Positions 1 to 7,800 of a stretch of DNA of 18,431 nucleotides are shown here, piece after piece. Both the position numbers and the translations under genes were made by a program. The stretch is from JAWLFY01 sp964462125 (GTDB lineage: Bacteria > Planctomycetota > Planctomycetia > Pirellulales > Pirellulaceae): positions 1 to 18,431 of the forward strand of contig CAYWXT010000097.1 in NCBI GenBank assembly GCA_964462125.1, given 5' to 3'. The notes beneath the pieces are model-generated. The model worked only from the letters and a program-made list of their open reading frames with translations. It did not search any database and was not told the DNA's origin. Position 1 is the first letter of the stretch. The number at the start of each line of letters is the position of its first letter.

Positions 1-85
1 GAGGGCGGCCGCACTTCTAATCATGGTGCGATGGGTGTTTTCTGACAGAGCCTAGGCGATAGGGATTGACCGCACGTTGCCTACC

Positions 86-115
86 TTGTCCCGGCCCACC
101 CTCCGCCTGCATAAT
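86..115 (+). promoter_or_regulatory. Possible sigma70-like promoter for the lipoprotein gene
   Basis: A TTGTCC hexamer at 86-91 is followed after 18 bp by CATAAT at 110-115, matching the TTGACA/TATAAT consensus at 4 and 5 positions. It would start a transcript near 122 with a leader of about 45 nt before the ATG at 168. Planctomycete promoters are poorly conserved and no second element supports it, so this is tentative. Confidence 0.3.
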
Positions 116-153
116 CAGCGAGAGCAATTACGCTCGACACTTCCTCTCCAGGC

Positions 154-159
154 AAGGAG
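154..159 (+). promoter_or_regulatory. Ribosome binding site that fixes the lipoprotein start
   Basis: AAGGAG lies 8 nt upstream of the ATG at 168. The frame stays open upstream to a TTG at 66, but that longer version would put 34 non-hydrophobic residues before the signal peptide and has no such site. This element therefore decides for 168. Confidence 0.75.
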
Positions 160-167
160 CATCCCTT

Positions 168-587
168 ATGTTACGCTCGAATTTTCTCGCACTTGGCACG
201 ATCCTCCTCGCCTCCACCGTCATCACGTTGGGCTTGGCCGGCTGCGGTCAGCCCAACGAGGACGCCGCTCCGCCGATCGATGGCCTTGAAGACCCCGCTC
301 CCGACGAGCAGGATCCCGACGAGCATGCCAATGGCGATCAAGCCCAGAGCGACGGGGAGGGAAATGAGATCGAGGTGGCCCTGGCCAAACTCTCCCCCGA
401 GGACCAGGAGCTGGCGGAACAGCAAGAGATCTGCCCGGTGTCAGGAAAACCGCTCGGGTCGATGGGAACGCCGATCAAGGTGACCGTGGAGGACCGCGAC
501 GTCCTCGTCTGCTGCGATGGCTGCGAAGACCCGGTCCGGGAACGCCCGGAGGAGTACTTCGCAAAGATCGATCAGCAGGAGGGTTGA
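168..587 (+). CDS. Small lipoprotein with Cys-rich heavy-metal-binding-like (TRASH/YHS-like) domain
   Basis: The predicted protein has 139 residues. Its N-terminus is a lipoprotein signal peptide: a basic start, a hydrophobic stretch (about residues 6-22) and the lipobox LAGC with the lipidated Cys at 26. An acidic, low-complexity linker follows (about 30-70). The C-terminal module has CPVSG at 89, GSMGTP near 98-103, then the cluster CCDGC at 115-119 and a PEEYF tail. A Cys, a roughly 25-residue gap and a CCxxC cluster resemble the TRASH/YHS metal-binding folds. Similar GSMGTP...CCxGC modules occur, from memory, in metal-efflux adaptors of planctomycetes. It probably sits lipid-anchored outside the cytoplasmic membrane and binds or passes on Cu(I)/Ag(I). 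That role is inferred from the Cys pattern and the nearby cus-like genes. It is not in the main operon, from which it is separated by the opposite-strand cytochrome gene. Confidence 0.8.
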   Translation: MLRSNFLALGTILLASTVITLGLAGCGQPNEDAAPPIDGLEDPAPDEQDPDEHANGDQAQSDGEGNEIEVALAKLSPEDQELAEQQEICPVSGKPLGSMGTPIKVTVEDRDVLVCCDGCEDPVRERPEEYFAKIDQQEG

Positions 588-616
588 TGCGGAAGCCGGA
601 CAGCGCGCCCGACCCG

Positions 617-701
617 GCAGCACACTGGGAGGCGCAGCACACGGGAAGGCGCAGCACACGGGAAGGCGCAGCACACGGGAAGGCGCAGCACACGGGGAGG
701 C
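617..701. repeat. Five tandem copies of a 17-bp repeat
   Basis: The unit GCAGCACACGGGAAGGC occurs at 634-650, 651-667 and 668-684 without change. It is flanked by variants at 617-633 (ACTGGGAGGC ending) and 685-701 (GGGGAGGC ending). The variant copies sit at the edges and the identical ones in the middle, as expected for a minisatellite growing by slippage or unequal exchange. The array lies in the gap between two convergent genes, 29 bp after the lipoprotein stop. Since 17 is not a multiple of 3, a coding origin is unlikely. No function is evident. Confidence 0.95.
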
Positions 702-724
702 GTGGTACTTCGGCGGCGGTCCCC

Positions 725-770
725 CTCCCAGTGCTGGCAATCGTTGCCCGGGTAACGGTTGCATTGGGAG
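725..770 (+). terminator. Long hairpin between the convergent genes, possible terminator of the lipoprotein transcript
   Basis: Outer arms CTCCCAGTGC (725-734) and GCATTGGGAG (761-770) pair over 10 bp. Inside lies the near-palindrome CGTTGCCCGGGTAACG (742-757), extended by three more pairs (739-741 with 758-760) and leaving only a 4-nt bulge (735-738). The non-Watson-Crick pairs (731/764, 741/758, 746/753) are all G.U in plus-strand RNA but C.A in minus-strand RNA. This suggests an RNA structure at the end of the lipoprotein transcript. No U-tract follows, so it is not a textbook intrinsic terminator. It begins 2 bp beyond the cytochrome stop and might also protect that mRNA. Confidence 0.5.
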
Positions 771-772
771 TC

Positions 773-2101
773 CTACTTCGCGGGAAACCTTGCCTGCGTG
801 CTGCGACCGTAACCGGATTGCCAGCGGCTTTCGATTTCCATTTTGCCATACAGTTCGCGCTCGCCCAGCTCGTACGGATACTGCTTCTGCAAGTTCCCTT
901 CGCGGTCCAGGTAGATCTTGGCGAGGTAGCGTCCGGGCGGAAGTTCCTGTCGGCGGACAATCTTTCCGGCACGGGGTGAATCGCGCGGCGCGGTGAGTGT
1001 CAGATGGTATCCCCAGCGATTTCCCTTGCCAAAGACGGCGCGATCAGCAGTCGCCCAACGCTCCTCGGAATAGCGTCCCTCGTCCTCCAGCCAGCGGTGC
1101 AGGTTAACCCGTAGCGTGATCTGGTCGAACTCCTCGGGCACGTCATTCAGATGCAGCCAGATCTCGCTGACGCGCGACACCTCCGGGGACGGTTGGGGAA
1201 GTTCGTCGGCGCGCCGGTAGTCCCCGGCGACCACAGCGGCATAGTCATCCAAAAACCGCCGGAACATGACATAGGTCGTGTCGCCGATGATCATCTTCTG
1301 TCCGCCGCCATGTTCTTCCTGCAACGTGGGTTTGGTGAGCAGCTGACTCTTTGCCGGCGCTTCCCGATCGATCAGTTCCTCCTCGAGCATGTGCCGCAGC
1401 GTCGCCTGGGGATCGCCGAGCTTGATCCAGGAGACCTGTTCGCCCCATTCCTCAACCGTCTCCTGGTTCCGATCGGGTGAATGGCAAGCGGCACAGCGGC
1501 CGACCTCGGACCAGATGTTCTCGATGAACGACGAAAGGACGCGGTCTTTTCGGGCGTGCCGGATCACCTCCGCTGGCAACGGTGCGCCCAGCAGGTCTTC
1601 ATCGTCTGGTTTGGCAGCGAGAAGCTTGGGTTCCTTCACCGCGGCGCGAATCCACGCCCGGAATGCTTCGTACTCTTCCTCCCGCATCTTCTCCGTGGTC
1701 AATTCCGATTGGGCTGGGCTGCGGGCGATGAATCGGAGGATTTTCGACGCGTCGGGATCTTCCACGTCGACCAGCCCCGCGGCGACCAGGGAGCTGAACG
1801 TTTTGGCTTGGTCGGGATCGATGTAGTTTTTCAGATCGACGCTGCTGATGTGGCACTCGGTGCAGCTCGAAGGTTGGTCCGCCTTCAAGATGGGCAAGAT
1901 CCGGCGTTCGAACAGGGCCAATGCCTGGGATGAACCAGACTCATCGGTTTGTCCTCTGGAGGGGACTTCCGGCTCCGCGGCCGAGGCGTGCGAGCCAGTC
2001 CCGGGGAGGACTCTCACGACGCTGGCGCCACCAGCGACGAGGACGAGGATGCATGCGACCCGGACGTAGGGTGTTGGCTTGAGGTGATGTGTTGGCAACA
2101 T
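773..2101 (-). CDS. Di-heme cytochrome c-type exported protein (planctomycete style)
   Basis: The predicted protein has 442 residues from the ATG at 2101. Its N-terminus has basic residues, a hydrophobic core (about residues 15-30) and a likely signal peptidase site after ASA near residue 42. There are two CxxCH heme-attachment motifs, CTECH (80-84) and CAACH (203-207). Each is followed, about 55-90 residues on, by a Met-containing segment (around M139 and in the KMII stretch) that could supply the sixth heme ligand. The last 130 or so residues look beta-rich and carry no motif I recognise. It is probably a periplasmic electron carrier or heme sensor; its partner is unknown. A GTG at 2176 in the same frame would add 25 residues before the signal peptide, so I prefer 2101 although neither start has a good Shine-Dalgarno site. 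The gene runs divergently from the metal-efflux operon and ends facing the lipoprotein gene. A link to copper handling is suggested only by location. Confidence 0.8.
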   Translation of the reverse strand: MLPTHHLKPTPYVRVACILVLVAGGASVVRVLPGTGSHASAAEPEVPSRGQTDESGSSQALALFERRILPILKADQPSSCTECHISSVDLKNYIDPDQAKTFSSLVAAGLVDVEDPDASKILRFIARSPAQSELTTEKMREEEYEAFRAWIRAAVKEPKLLAAKPDDEDLLGAPLPAEVIRHARKDRVLSSFIENIWSEVGRCAACHSPDRNQETVEEWGEQVSWIKLGDPQATLRHMLEEELIDREAPAKSQLLTKPTLQEEHGGGQKMIIGDTTYVMFRRFLDDYAAVVAGDYRRADELPQPSPEVSRVSEIWLHLNDVPEEFDQITLRVNLHRWLEDEGRYSEERWATADRAVFGKGNRWGYHLTLTAPRDSPRAGKIVRRQELPPGRYLAKIYLDREGNLQKQYPYELGERELYGKMEIESRWQSGYGRSTQARFPAK

Positions 2102-2377
2102 GAATTTGCCAGGGGAGAGAGCGGACAGATGGAGCCCACTGGACGGGCAGAAATGACCGTCCCAGCATAGCGGCACGCAGCTTGCACTGCGAGCAATGGG
2201 CAGCGTGGAGCCGCGAATAATGGACGTTCAGCGAATCCAACTGTTAGGCTCACGGCTTACCAGTGTCGTCGGGTTGGCTTTTCACCCGTTCGCGATCGTG
2301 CGTCCCCGCACGGCTAGCGTGCAGGTAGGAACACGCAGCGCGGCAATGACGCGGGGGAACCAACGAGAGGGATTGCG
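2102..2377. other. Divergent intergenic region between cytochrome and cusB-like genes
   Basis: This 276-bp gap must hold the promoters of both the cytochrome gene and the long operon. I see no convincing -35/-10 pair on either strand and no match to the CueR or CsoR operator patterns. The only small symmetric element is the inverted repeat at 2308-2322. The last bases before the operon include GAGAGG (2365-2370), 7 nt before the ATG at 2378, a reasonable ribosome binding site. Confidence 0.55.
2308..2322. repeat. Short inverted repeat upstream of cusB-like gene, possible operator
   Basis: GCACG (2308-2312) and CGTGC (2318-2322) form a 5-bp inverted repeat around GCTAG. It ends 55 bp before the operon's first start codon, where an operator or leader hairpin could sit. 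It matches no regulator site I know, and a 5-bp stem can occur by chance in GC-rich DNA. Confidence 0.25.
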
Positions 2378-4825
2378 ATGCGAAGAGACGCCATCATCGA
2401 ACACTGGAGAGAAAAGCTGCGCGCGCGGCAGGGTTGGATGACGGTTGCGAAAGCGGCGGTGCTGATCGGCATCGGGTTTCTTGTCGCTTGGCTGTTGCTC
2501 CCCACGGGCCAGCGTGGTGTGGTCCCCGGCGACGTTCAGGTGGAGGCGACTGGGCATGACCAGCAGGATGGCGTCCAGAGTTGGACCTGCTCGATGCATC
2601 CCCAAATTCAAAAACCGGGGCCGGGGAAGTGTCCGATTTGCGGGATGGACCTGATACCGGTCAGCCGCAGCGGGGCGACACTGACGGGTTTGCGGCAGCT
2701 GGAAATCAGCCCGGCGGCCCGGGAGTTGATGAACGTCCAGGTGCGGCCGGTGGAGCGGCGGTTCGTCGAGACAGCGGTCCGGATGGTGGGCAAGGTCGAA
2801 TACGACGAGACGCGTCTGAGACGCATCACCGCCTGGATGCCGGGCCGGCTCGATCGCTTGTACGTCGATTACACCGGCGTGGAGGTCCGCGAGGGCGACC
2901 ACATGGCCTATATCTACAGCCCCGAGTTATACAGTGCGCAGCAGGAATTGATTCAGGGGCTGCGGTCGGCCGGGGAGCGTGCGCAGTCGGGAAGTCGCCT
3001 GACCGGCAGGGTCGATCTCGTCGAGTCCGCCCGGGAGAAGCTGCGGCTGCTCGGGATGACCGAGGAACAGATTGAGCAGATCGAGCAGCAGGACCGTCCC
3101 CGCAGTCATCTGACGCTCTATGCTCCGACCGGCGGCGTGGTCGTTGAAAAGCTCAAGCGGGAGGGGGATTACGTCGAGACGGGGGAGCAGATCTACGCCG
3201 TCGCTGATCTCAGCCAGGTTTGGGTCGAGCTGGACGCCTACGAATCGGATCTCGTTTGGCTGCGATATGGCCAGCAGGTGAGCTTCGCGACCGAAGCGTA
3301 CCCGGGAGAGACGTTTAGCGGACGGATCGCTTTCATCGATCCGATACTGGACGACCGCACCCGCACGGTGAAGGTCCGGGTCAACGTTCCCAACCCGGAG
3401 AGGAAGCTGAAGCCGAGCATGTTCGTTCGCGCAACCGCCGAGGCGGAGGTTGCCAGCGGCGGCCGCGTGATCGACGCGGAACTGGCGGGCAAATGGATCA
3501 GCCCGATGCACCCGGAGATCGTCAAGGACGAGCCGGGGGAGTGTGACATCTGCGGGATGCCGCTGGTGCGGGCGGAGTCGCTCGGCTACGTCTCCGAGGA
3601 CGAGCTCGTATCGACCCCGCCGCTGGTCATTCCCGCCTCGGCGGTGCTGTGGACCGGCACGCGAGCGGTCGTCTACGTCGAGCTGCCCGATACGGAACAG
3701 CCGACGTATGAAGGGCGGGAGATCGTGATCGGTCCGCGAGCCGGGGACCACTATCTGGTTCGCAGCGGACTCGAAGAAGGGGATCTCGTGGTGGCAAACG
3801 GCAGTTTCAAGATCGACAGCGCGCTTCAGATCCAAGCCCGACCGAGCATGATGACGCCGGAAGGGGGTGGTGGGGGCGGCCATCAGCACGATCATGGCGC
3901 GCCGACTCCCGATGCCGAACAGCCCTCGGCCGAGCCGATGCCGCAGGTCTCCCCAGAGTTTCTTGCGCAGTTGCAGCAGTTGGAGAGCGCGTACCAAGAG
4001 TTGCTGGATACGGTGGAGGTCGACCGGGACGCGGCGAACCTGGGACGCACGCGCGAAGCGTACCAGCAGTTTGGACAAACCGTGAACGCTGTCGATCCCG
4101 AACTCGTTGGCGGCCACGCGGCGATGGTGTGGAACGAGCTCGGAATGCTGCTCCGCAACGATGCGATTGAAGGCCAGCAGGCGGTCGACCTCGAGACGGC
4201 CCAGCAGATCGCCGAGCAGACGGAGCGCACGATGGAGCGTGTCCACGAACAGCTGCTGGACCCTCAACAAGAGCATGCCGAGCACGCGGAACATGCCGGC
4301 GACGCGGTGGGCATTGCCGAGCGAGTGGACGTACCGGAGTCGTTTGTGGAGCAAATCGCAGACGTTCTGCGAGGCTACTTCACAATGCAGACGGCACTGG
4401 CCAACGATGACATGGCGGCCGCGCGTGACGCCTTGGCAGCGCTCCACTCGGCCGTCGAGGGTGTCAGTGATCAGGAACTTTCCGAACCGGCGCGAGAACA
4501 CTGGCACCGCGAACGAACGAATCTCCAGATCATAATTGAGGCCCTTGAAGAGCAGGAGGAATTGCCGGAGTTGCGGCAGACCTTTTCTCAGCTCTCCGGG
4601 GAGATGGAAGCATTGGTCTATCGCTTCGGCGCCGGGTCGGCCGGACCCGTCTACCGCGTTCATTGTCCCATGGCGATGGAGAATCTGGGGGCGTGGTGGT
4701 TGCAGCAATCCGAAGAGATTCGCAATCCTTATTTCGGCGCGACGATGCTGAAATGCCACGACCGATTTGAAAAGATCGCCAGCGGTGCGGCTGATCAGCC
4801 GCAGGAGGAGCCGCTGGATGAGTAG
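2378..4825 (+). CDS. cusB: CusB-like RND efflux periplasmic adaptor with two heavy-metal-binding modules and C-terminal DUF3347-like domain
   Basis: The protein has 815 residues, about twice E. coli CusB. An N-terminal anchor (about 23-42) is followed by a metal module CSMHP...CPICGM (71-90). The membrane-fusion core runs from about 105 to 490, with barrel-sandwich, helical hairpin and beta-barrel parts (YAPTGGVV near 248, FIDPILDDRTRTV near 319). A second metal module is inserted in the core (SPMHP...CDICGM, 375-394); its first Cys is replaced by Ser375. A Gly/His-rich linker (GHQHDHG, 501-507) leads to a helical region (525-625), a second His-rich stretch (EHAEHAEH, 632-639) and a DUF3347-like helical domain (655-800) ending in HCPMA...MLKC. 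The adaptor should link the pump to an outer-membrane channel and deliver Cu(I)/Ag(I). It opens the operon and overlaps the pump gene by 8 bp. The family is sure; metal specificity is inferred from the Met/Cys/His modules and the partner pump. Confidence 0.93.
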   Translation: MRRDAIIEHWREKLRARQGWMTVAKAAVLIGIGFLVAWLLLPTGQRGVVPGDVQVEATGHDQQDGVQSWTCSMHPQIQKPGPGKCPICGMDLIPVSRSGATLTGLRQLEISPAARELMNVQVRPVERRFVETAVRMVGKVEYDETRLRRITAWMPGRLDRLYVDYTGVEVREGDHMAYIYSPELYSAQQELIQGLRSAGERAQSGSRLTGRVDLVESAREKLRLLGMTEEQIEQIEQQDRPRSHLTLYAPTGGVVVEKLKREGDYVETGEQIYAVADLSQVWVELDAYESDLVWLRYGQQVSFATEAYPGETFSGRIAFIDPILDDRTRTVKVRVNVPNPERKLKPSMFVRATAEAEVASGGRVIDAELAGKWISPMHPEIVKDEPGECDICGMPLVRAESLGYVSEDELVSTPPLVIPASAVLWTGTRAVVYVELPDTEQPTYEGREIVIGPRAGDHYLVRSGLEEGDLVVANGSFKIDSALQIQARPSMMTPEGGGGGGHQHDHGAPTPDAEQPSAEPMPQVSPEFLAQLQQLESAYQELLDTVEVDRDAANLGRTREAYQQFGQTVNAVDPELVGGHAAMVWNELGMLLRNDAIEGQQAVDLETAQQIAEQTERTMERVHEQLLDPQQEHAEHAEHAGDAVGIAERVDVPESFVEQIADVLRGYFTMQTALANDDMAAARDALAALHSAVEGVSDQELSEPAREHWHRERTNLQIIIEALEEQEELPELRQTFSQLSGEMEALVYRFGAGSAGPVYRVHCPMAMENLGAWWLQQSEEIRNPYFGATMLKCHDRFEKIASGAADQPQEEPLDE
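4803..4808 (+). promoter_or_regulatory. Strong ribosome binding site that fixes the cusA-like start
   Basis: A perfect AGGAGG lies 9 nt before the ATG at 4818, inside the end of the adaptor gene. The open frame reaches back to 4767, but that start has no comparable site and would add 17 residues unlike an RND N-terminus. The pump therefore starts at 4818. Confidence 0.85.
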
Positions 4826-7800
4826 TCGCGACGAGGAACCGACCGGAAGGAGTCCGAGCGGCGGGGGCGTTGCGCCTCGTCCGTCGTTGCTCGAGGGGCT
4901 CATTCGGTTCTGCTTGGAAAACAAGCTGGTCGTGGTGCTGGTGATGTTGGGTATCATCAGCTGGGGTGTGATGGTGGCCCCATTTGACTGGGATCTCGGG
5001 AATCTCCCCCGCGCCCCGGTTCCCGTCGACGCGATCCCGGACATCGGCGAGAACCAGCAGATTGTCTTTACCGAGTGGGCAGGCCGGAGCCCGCAGGACG
5101 TCGAGGACCAAATCAACTATCCGCTCACCGTCTCGCTGCTGGGCATCCCGGGGGTGAAGACGGTACGCAGCAACTCGATGTTCGGCTTCTCGTCGATCTA
5201 TGTCATTTTCGAGGAGGACATCGAGTTCTATTGGTCGCGGAGCCGTGTCCTGGAGAAGCTCAGCAGCCTTCCGGCGGGGACGTTGCCGGAAGGGGTGCAG
5301 CCGGCGCTGGGGCCGGATGCCACCGCGTTGGGGCAAGTCTATTGGTACACCTTGGAAGGTCGGGATCCCGACGGCAACCCGGCCGGCGGCTGGGATCTGC
5401 ACGAACTGCGGACGGCCCAAGACTGGTATGTCCGATACGGTTTGCTGGCCGCAGAAGGGATCTCGGAAGTCGCCTCCATTGGCGGATTCGTTCAGGAGTA
5501 CCAGATCGATGTCGACCCGGACGCGATGCGCGCCGCCCGCGTCGATCTGCACCAGATCTACGGCGCCGTGCGCGGCTCAAATCTCGACGTCGGGGCGCGG
5601 ACCATCGAGATGAACCAGGTGGAGTATGTCGTCCGCGGGGTTGGCTTGGTCGAGAGCTTGCAGGACTTGGAGAACACGGTTGTCCGGGTCGAGGACAACG
5701 TGCCGATCTACATCAAGGACCTCGGCAAAGTGACGCTGGGTCCGGCGCTCCGCCGCGGGGTGCTCGACAAGGAAGGGGCCGAAGCGGTCGGCGGCGTCGT
5801 CGTGGTCCGTTACGGCTACAACCCGTTGGAAGCGATCAAAAACGTCAAGGCGAAGATCGACGAGATCGCAGCGGGACTGCCGGCGAAAGCGCAGATCGAT
5901 TTCCGCCGCGTGAGCCGCAGCGAGGTTCGCGAGTTTGCCCGCAGCCACGGCTTCCAAGGGCTTCGGGACAATGAGATCGATCAAGACCAGTGGCTGCAGT
6001 GGCTGAGGAACACGCCTCGGGAGCAGTGGCCGCAGTGGGCCACGATCAGCCAGGTCACCGTGGTTCCGTTCTATGACCGCACCGGACTGATCTACGAGAC
6101 GCTGGGCACGCTGAACACGGCCCTGGTGCAGCAGATCCTGGTGACGGTGATCGTCGTACTGGTCACGCTGATGCACTTTCGCAGCTCGCTGTTGATCAGC
6201 GGGTTATTACCGTTGGCGGTGCTGATCTGCTTCATCGCGATGAAAACCTATGGCGTCGATGCGAACATCGTGGCGCTCTCCGGCATTGCGATCGCCATCG
6301 GCACGATCGTCGACATGGGGATCATCGTCAACGAGAACATCCTCAAGCATCTGGAGGAGGCCAGACCGAAGGAGGACCGGCTGGAGGTGATCCTGCGCGC
6401 CTCGACGGAGGTGGGCAGCGCCGTGCTGACCGCGATTGCCACGACCGTGATCAGTTTCCTTCCAGTGTTTACGATGGTCGCTGCCGAAGGGAAGCTGTTT
6501 CGTCCCCTGGCCTTCACCAAAACGTTCGTGCTGATCGCTTCGGTCGCCGTGGCCTTGACGATCCTTCCGCCGATGGCCCACCTGCTGCTGGCCGGGAAAG
6601 TGCGGACCCGGTGGCTGCGGCAGGCGGGTTACGTCGTTCTGATCCTGGTGGGCATCGCCACCGGGATCTGGCTGGCGTGGTGGGCGGGGGTGATCCTCGT
6701 GGCGCTGGGAAGTTTTCAGCTCGCCGAAGCGTTTCTGCCGCAGAACGTGAGGGGACTCGGGCCGAGGTTGGTCAGCGGCGGCGCGGTGTTGTTGGTCGGA
6801 ATCCTGCTCACCGAGAACTGGCTACCGCTCGGCCCGGAGCTTGGGTTTCTACGCAACTTCGTGTTCGTTGCTGTGCTGATCGGCGGCGTGTTGCTGTTGT
6901 TCGAGGTCTTTCAACGGCATCTCTATACGCCCATTTTGCGGTGGGCGCTCGGTCACAAACTGCTGTTCCTTTCATTGCCGGCCCTGGTGGTCCTGCTCGG
7001 TGCGGGTGCTTGGCTGGGACCGGTCATCCTCCTGGACCGGATTCCGCAAGAGTACGACGGCCAGACGTTGAGCGAGGATCGCGTTCAGGAGCTATCGCCG
7101 GTCGAGCGTTACAAGTACCGCTTGGGAGGGCTTCGTCAGCGATTGTGGGATGGTGATATCGAAGCCGCATCCCTGGTTACGAAACTCGAATGGACGTTGG
7201 GGAACAGTTGGGATGGGTTGGGCCAGGAGTTCATGCCTTCGCTCGACGAGGGGTCGTTTCTCTGGATGCCGACCACGATGGCGCATGCTTCGATCGGCGA
7301 GGCGATCGATGTCATCCAGCAGCAGGATCAGCGGATTTCCGCGATCCCGGAGGTCAAGCTCGCCGTCGGCAAGTTGGGGCGGGTCGAAAGTCCGCTCGAC
7401 CCGGCGCCGATTTCGATGATTGAAACGATTATCAGCTATCATCCCGAGTATCTGACGGACCAAGAAGGTCAGCGGCGGAATTTCCGCTATGACGAGGAGC
7501 GGGAAGCGTTTGTTCGCGATGATCGCGGCGAGTTGATTCCCGACCCCGCTGGCCGGCCCTATCGGATGTGGCGGGATCATATTCAAACCGCAGACGACAT
7601 CTGGCGAGAGATCGCCGAGGCCGCCGAGATCCCCGGCACCACCTCGGCGCCAAAACTGCAACCGATCGCGGCCCGGATTGTGATGTTGCAAAGCGGAATG
7701 CGGGCCCCCATGGGAGTGAAAGTCCGCGGCCCCGATCTGCCGACCATCGAGCGGGTTGCGATGGAGATCGAACGGTACTTGAAGGAGGTGCCATCGGTCG

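Noticed and set aside
617..701. CRISPR array
   Set aside because: The 17-bp units are directly adjacent with no spacers, and no cas gene is present; it is a minisatellite.
475..996. Open frames on both strands running through the 17-bp repeat array
   Set aside because: The apparent Cys/Pro/Arg-rich protein repeats come from the tandem DNA repeat read in frame. The frames overlap the true lipoprotein and cytochrome genes and show no ribosome binding site.
2102..2176. Longer cytochrome start at the GTG at 2176
   Set aside because: It would add 25 residues in front of a good signal peptide and has no clear ribosome binding site; the ATG at 2101 fits export better.
2308..2322. CueR- or CsoR-type copper operator
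   Set aside because: The 5-bp inverted repeat does not match the spacing or bases of either known operator; only a generic symmetric element is supported.
2927..5116. 729-codon open frame on the minus strand
   Set aside because: It lies antisense to the clear adaptor and pump genes, has Arg/His/Leu-rich composition without recognisable motifs, and is a usual by-product of GC-rich codon use.
4530..5552. 340-codon minus-strand open frame across the cusB/cusA junction
   Set aside because: It is antisense to well-supported coding sequence, with low-complexity Arg/Pro composition and no family resemblance.
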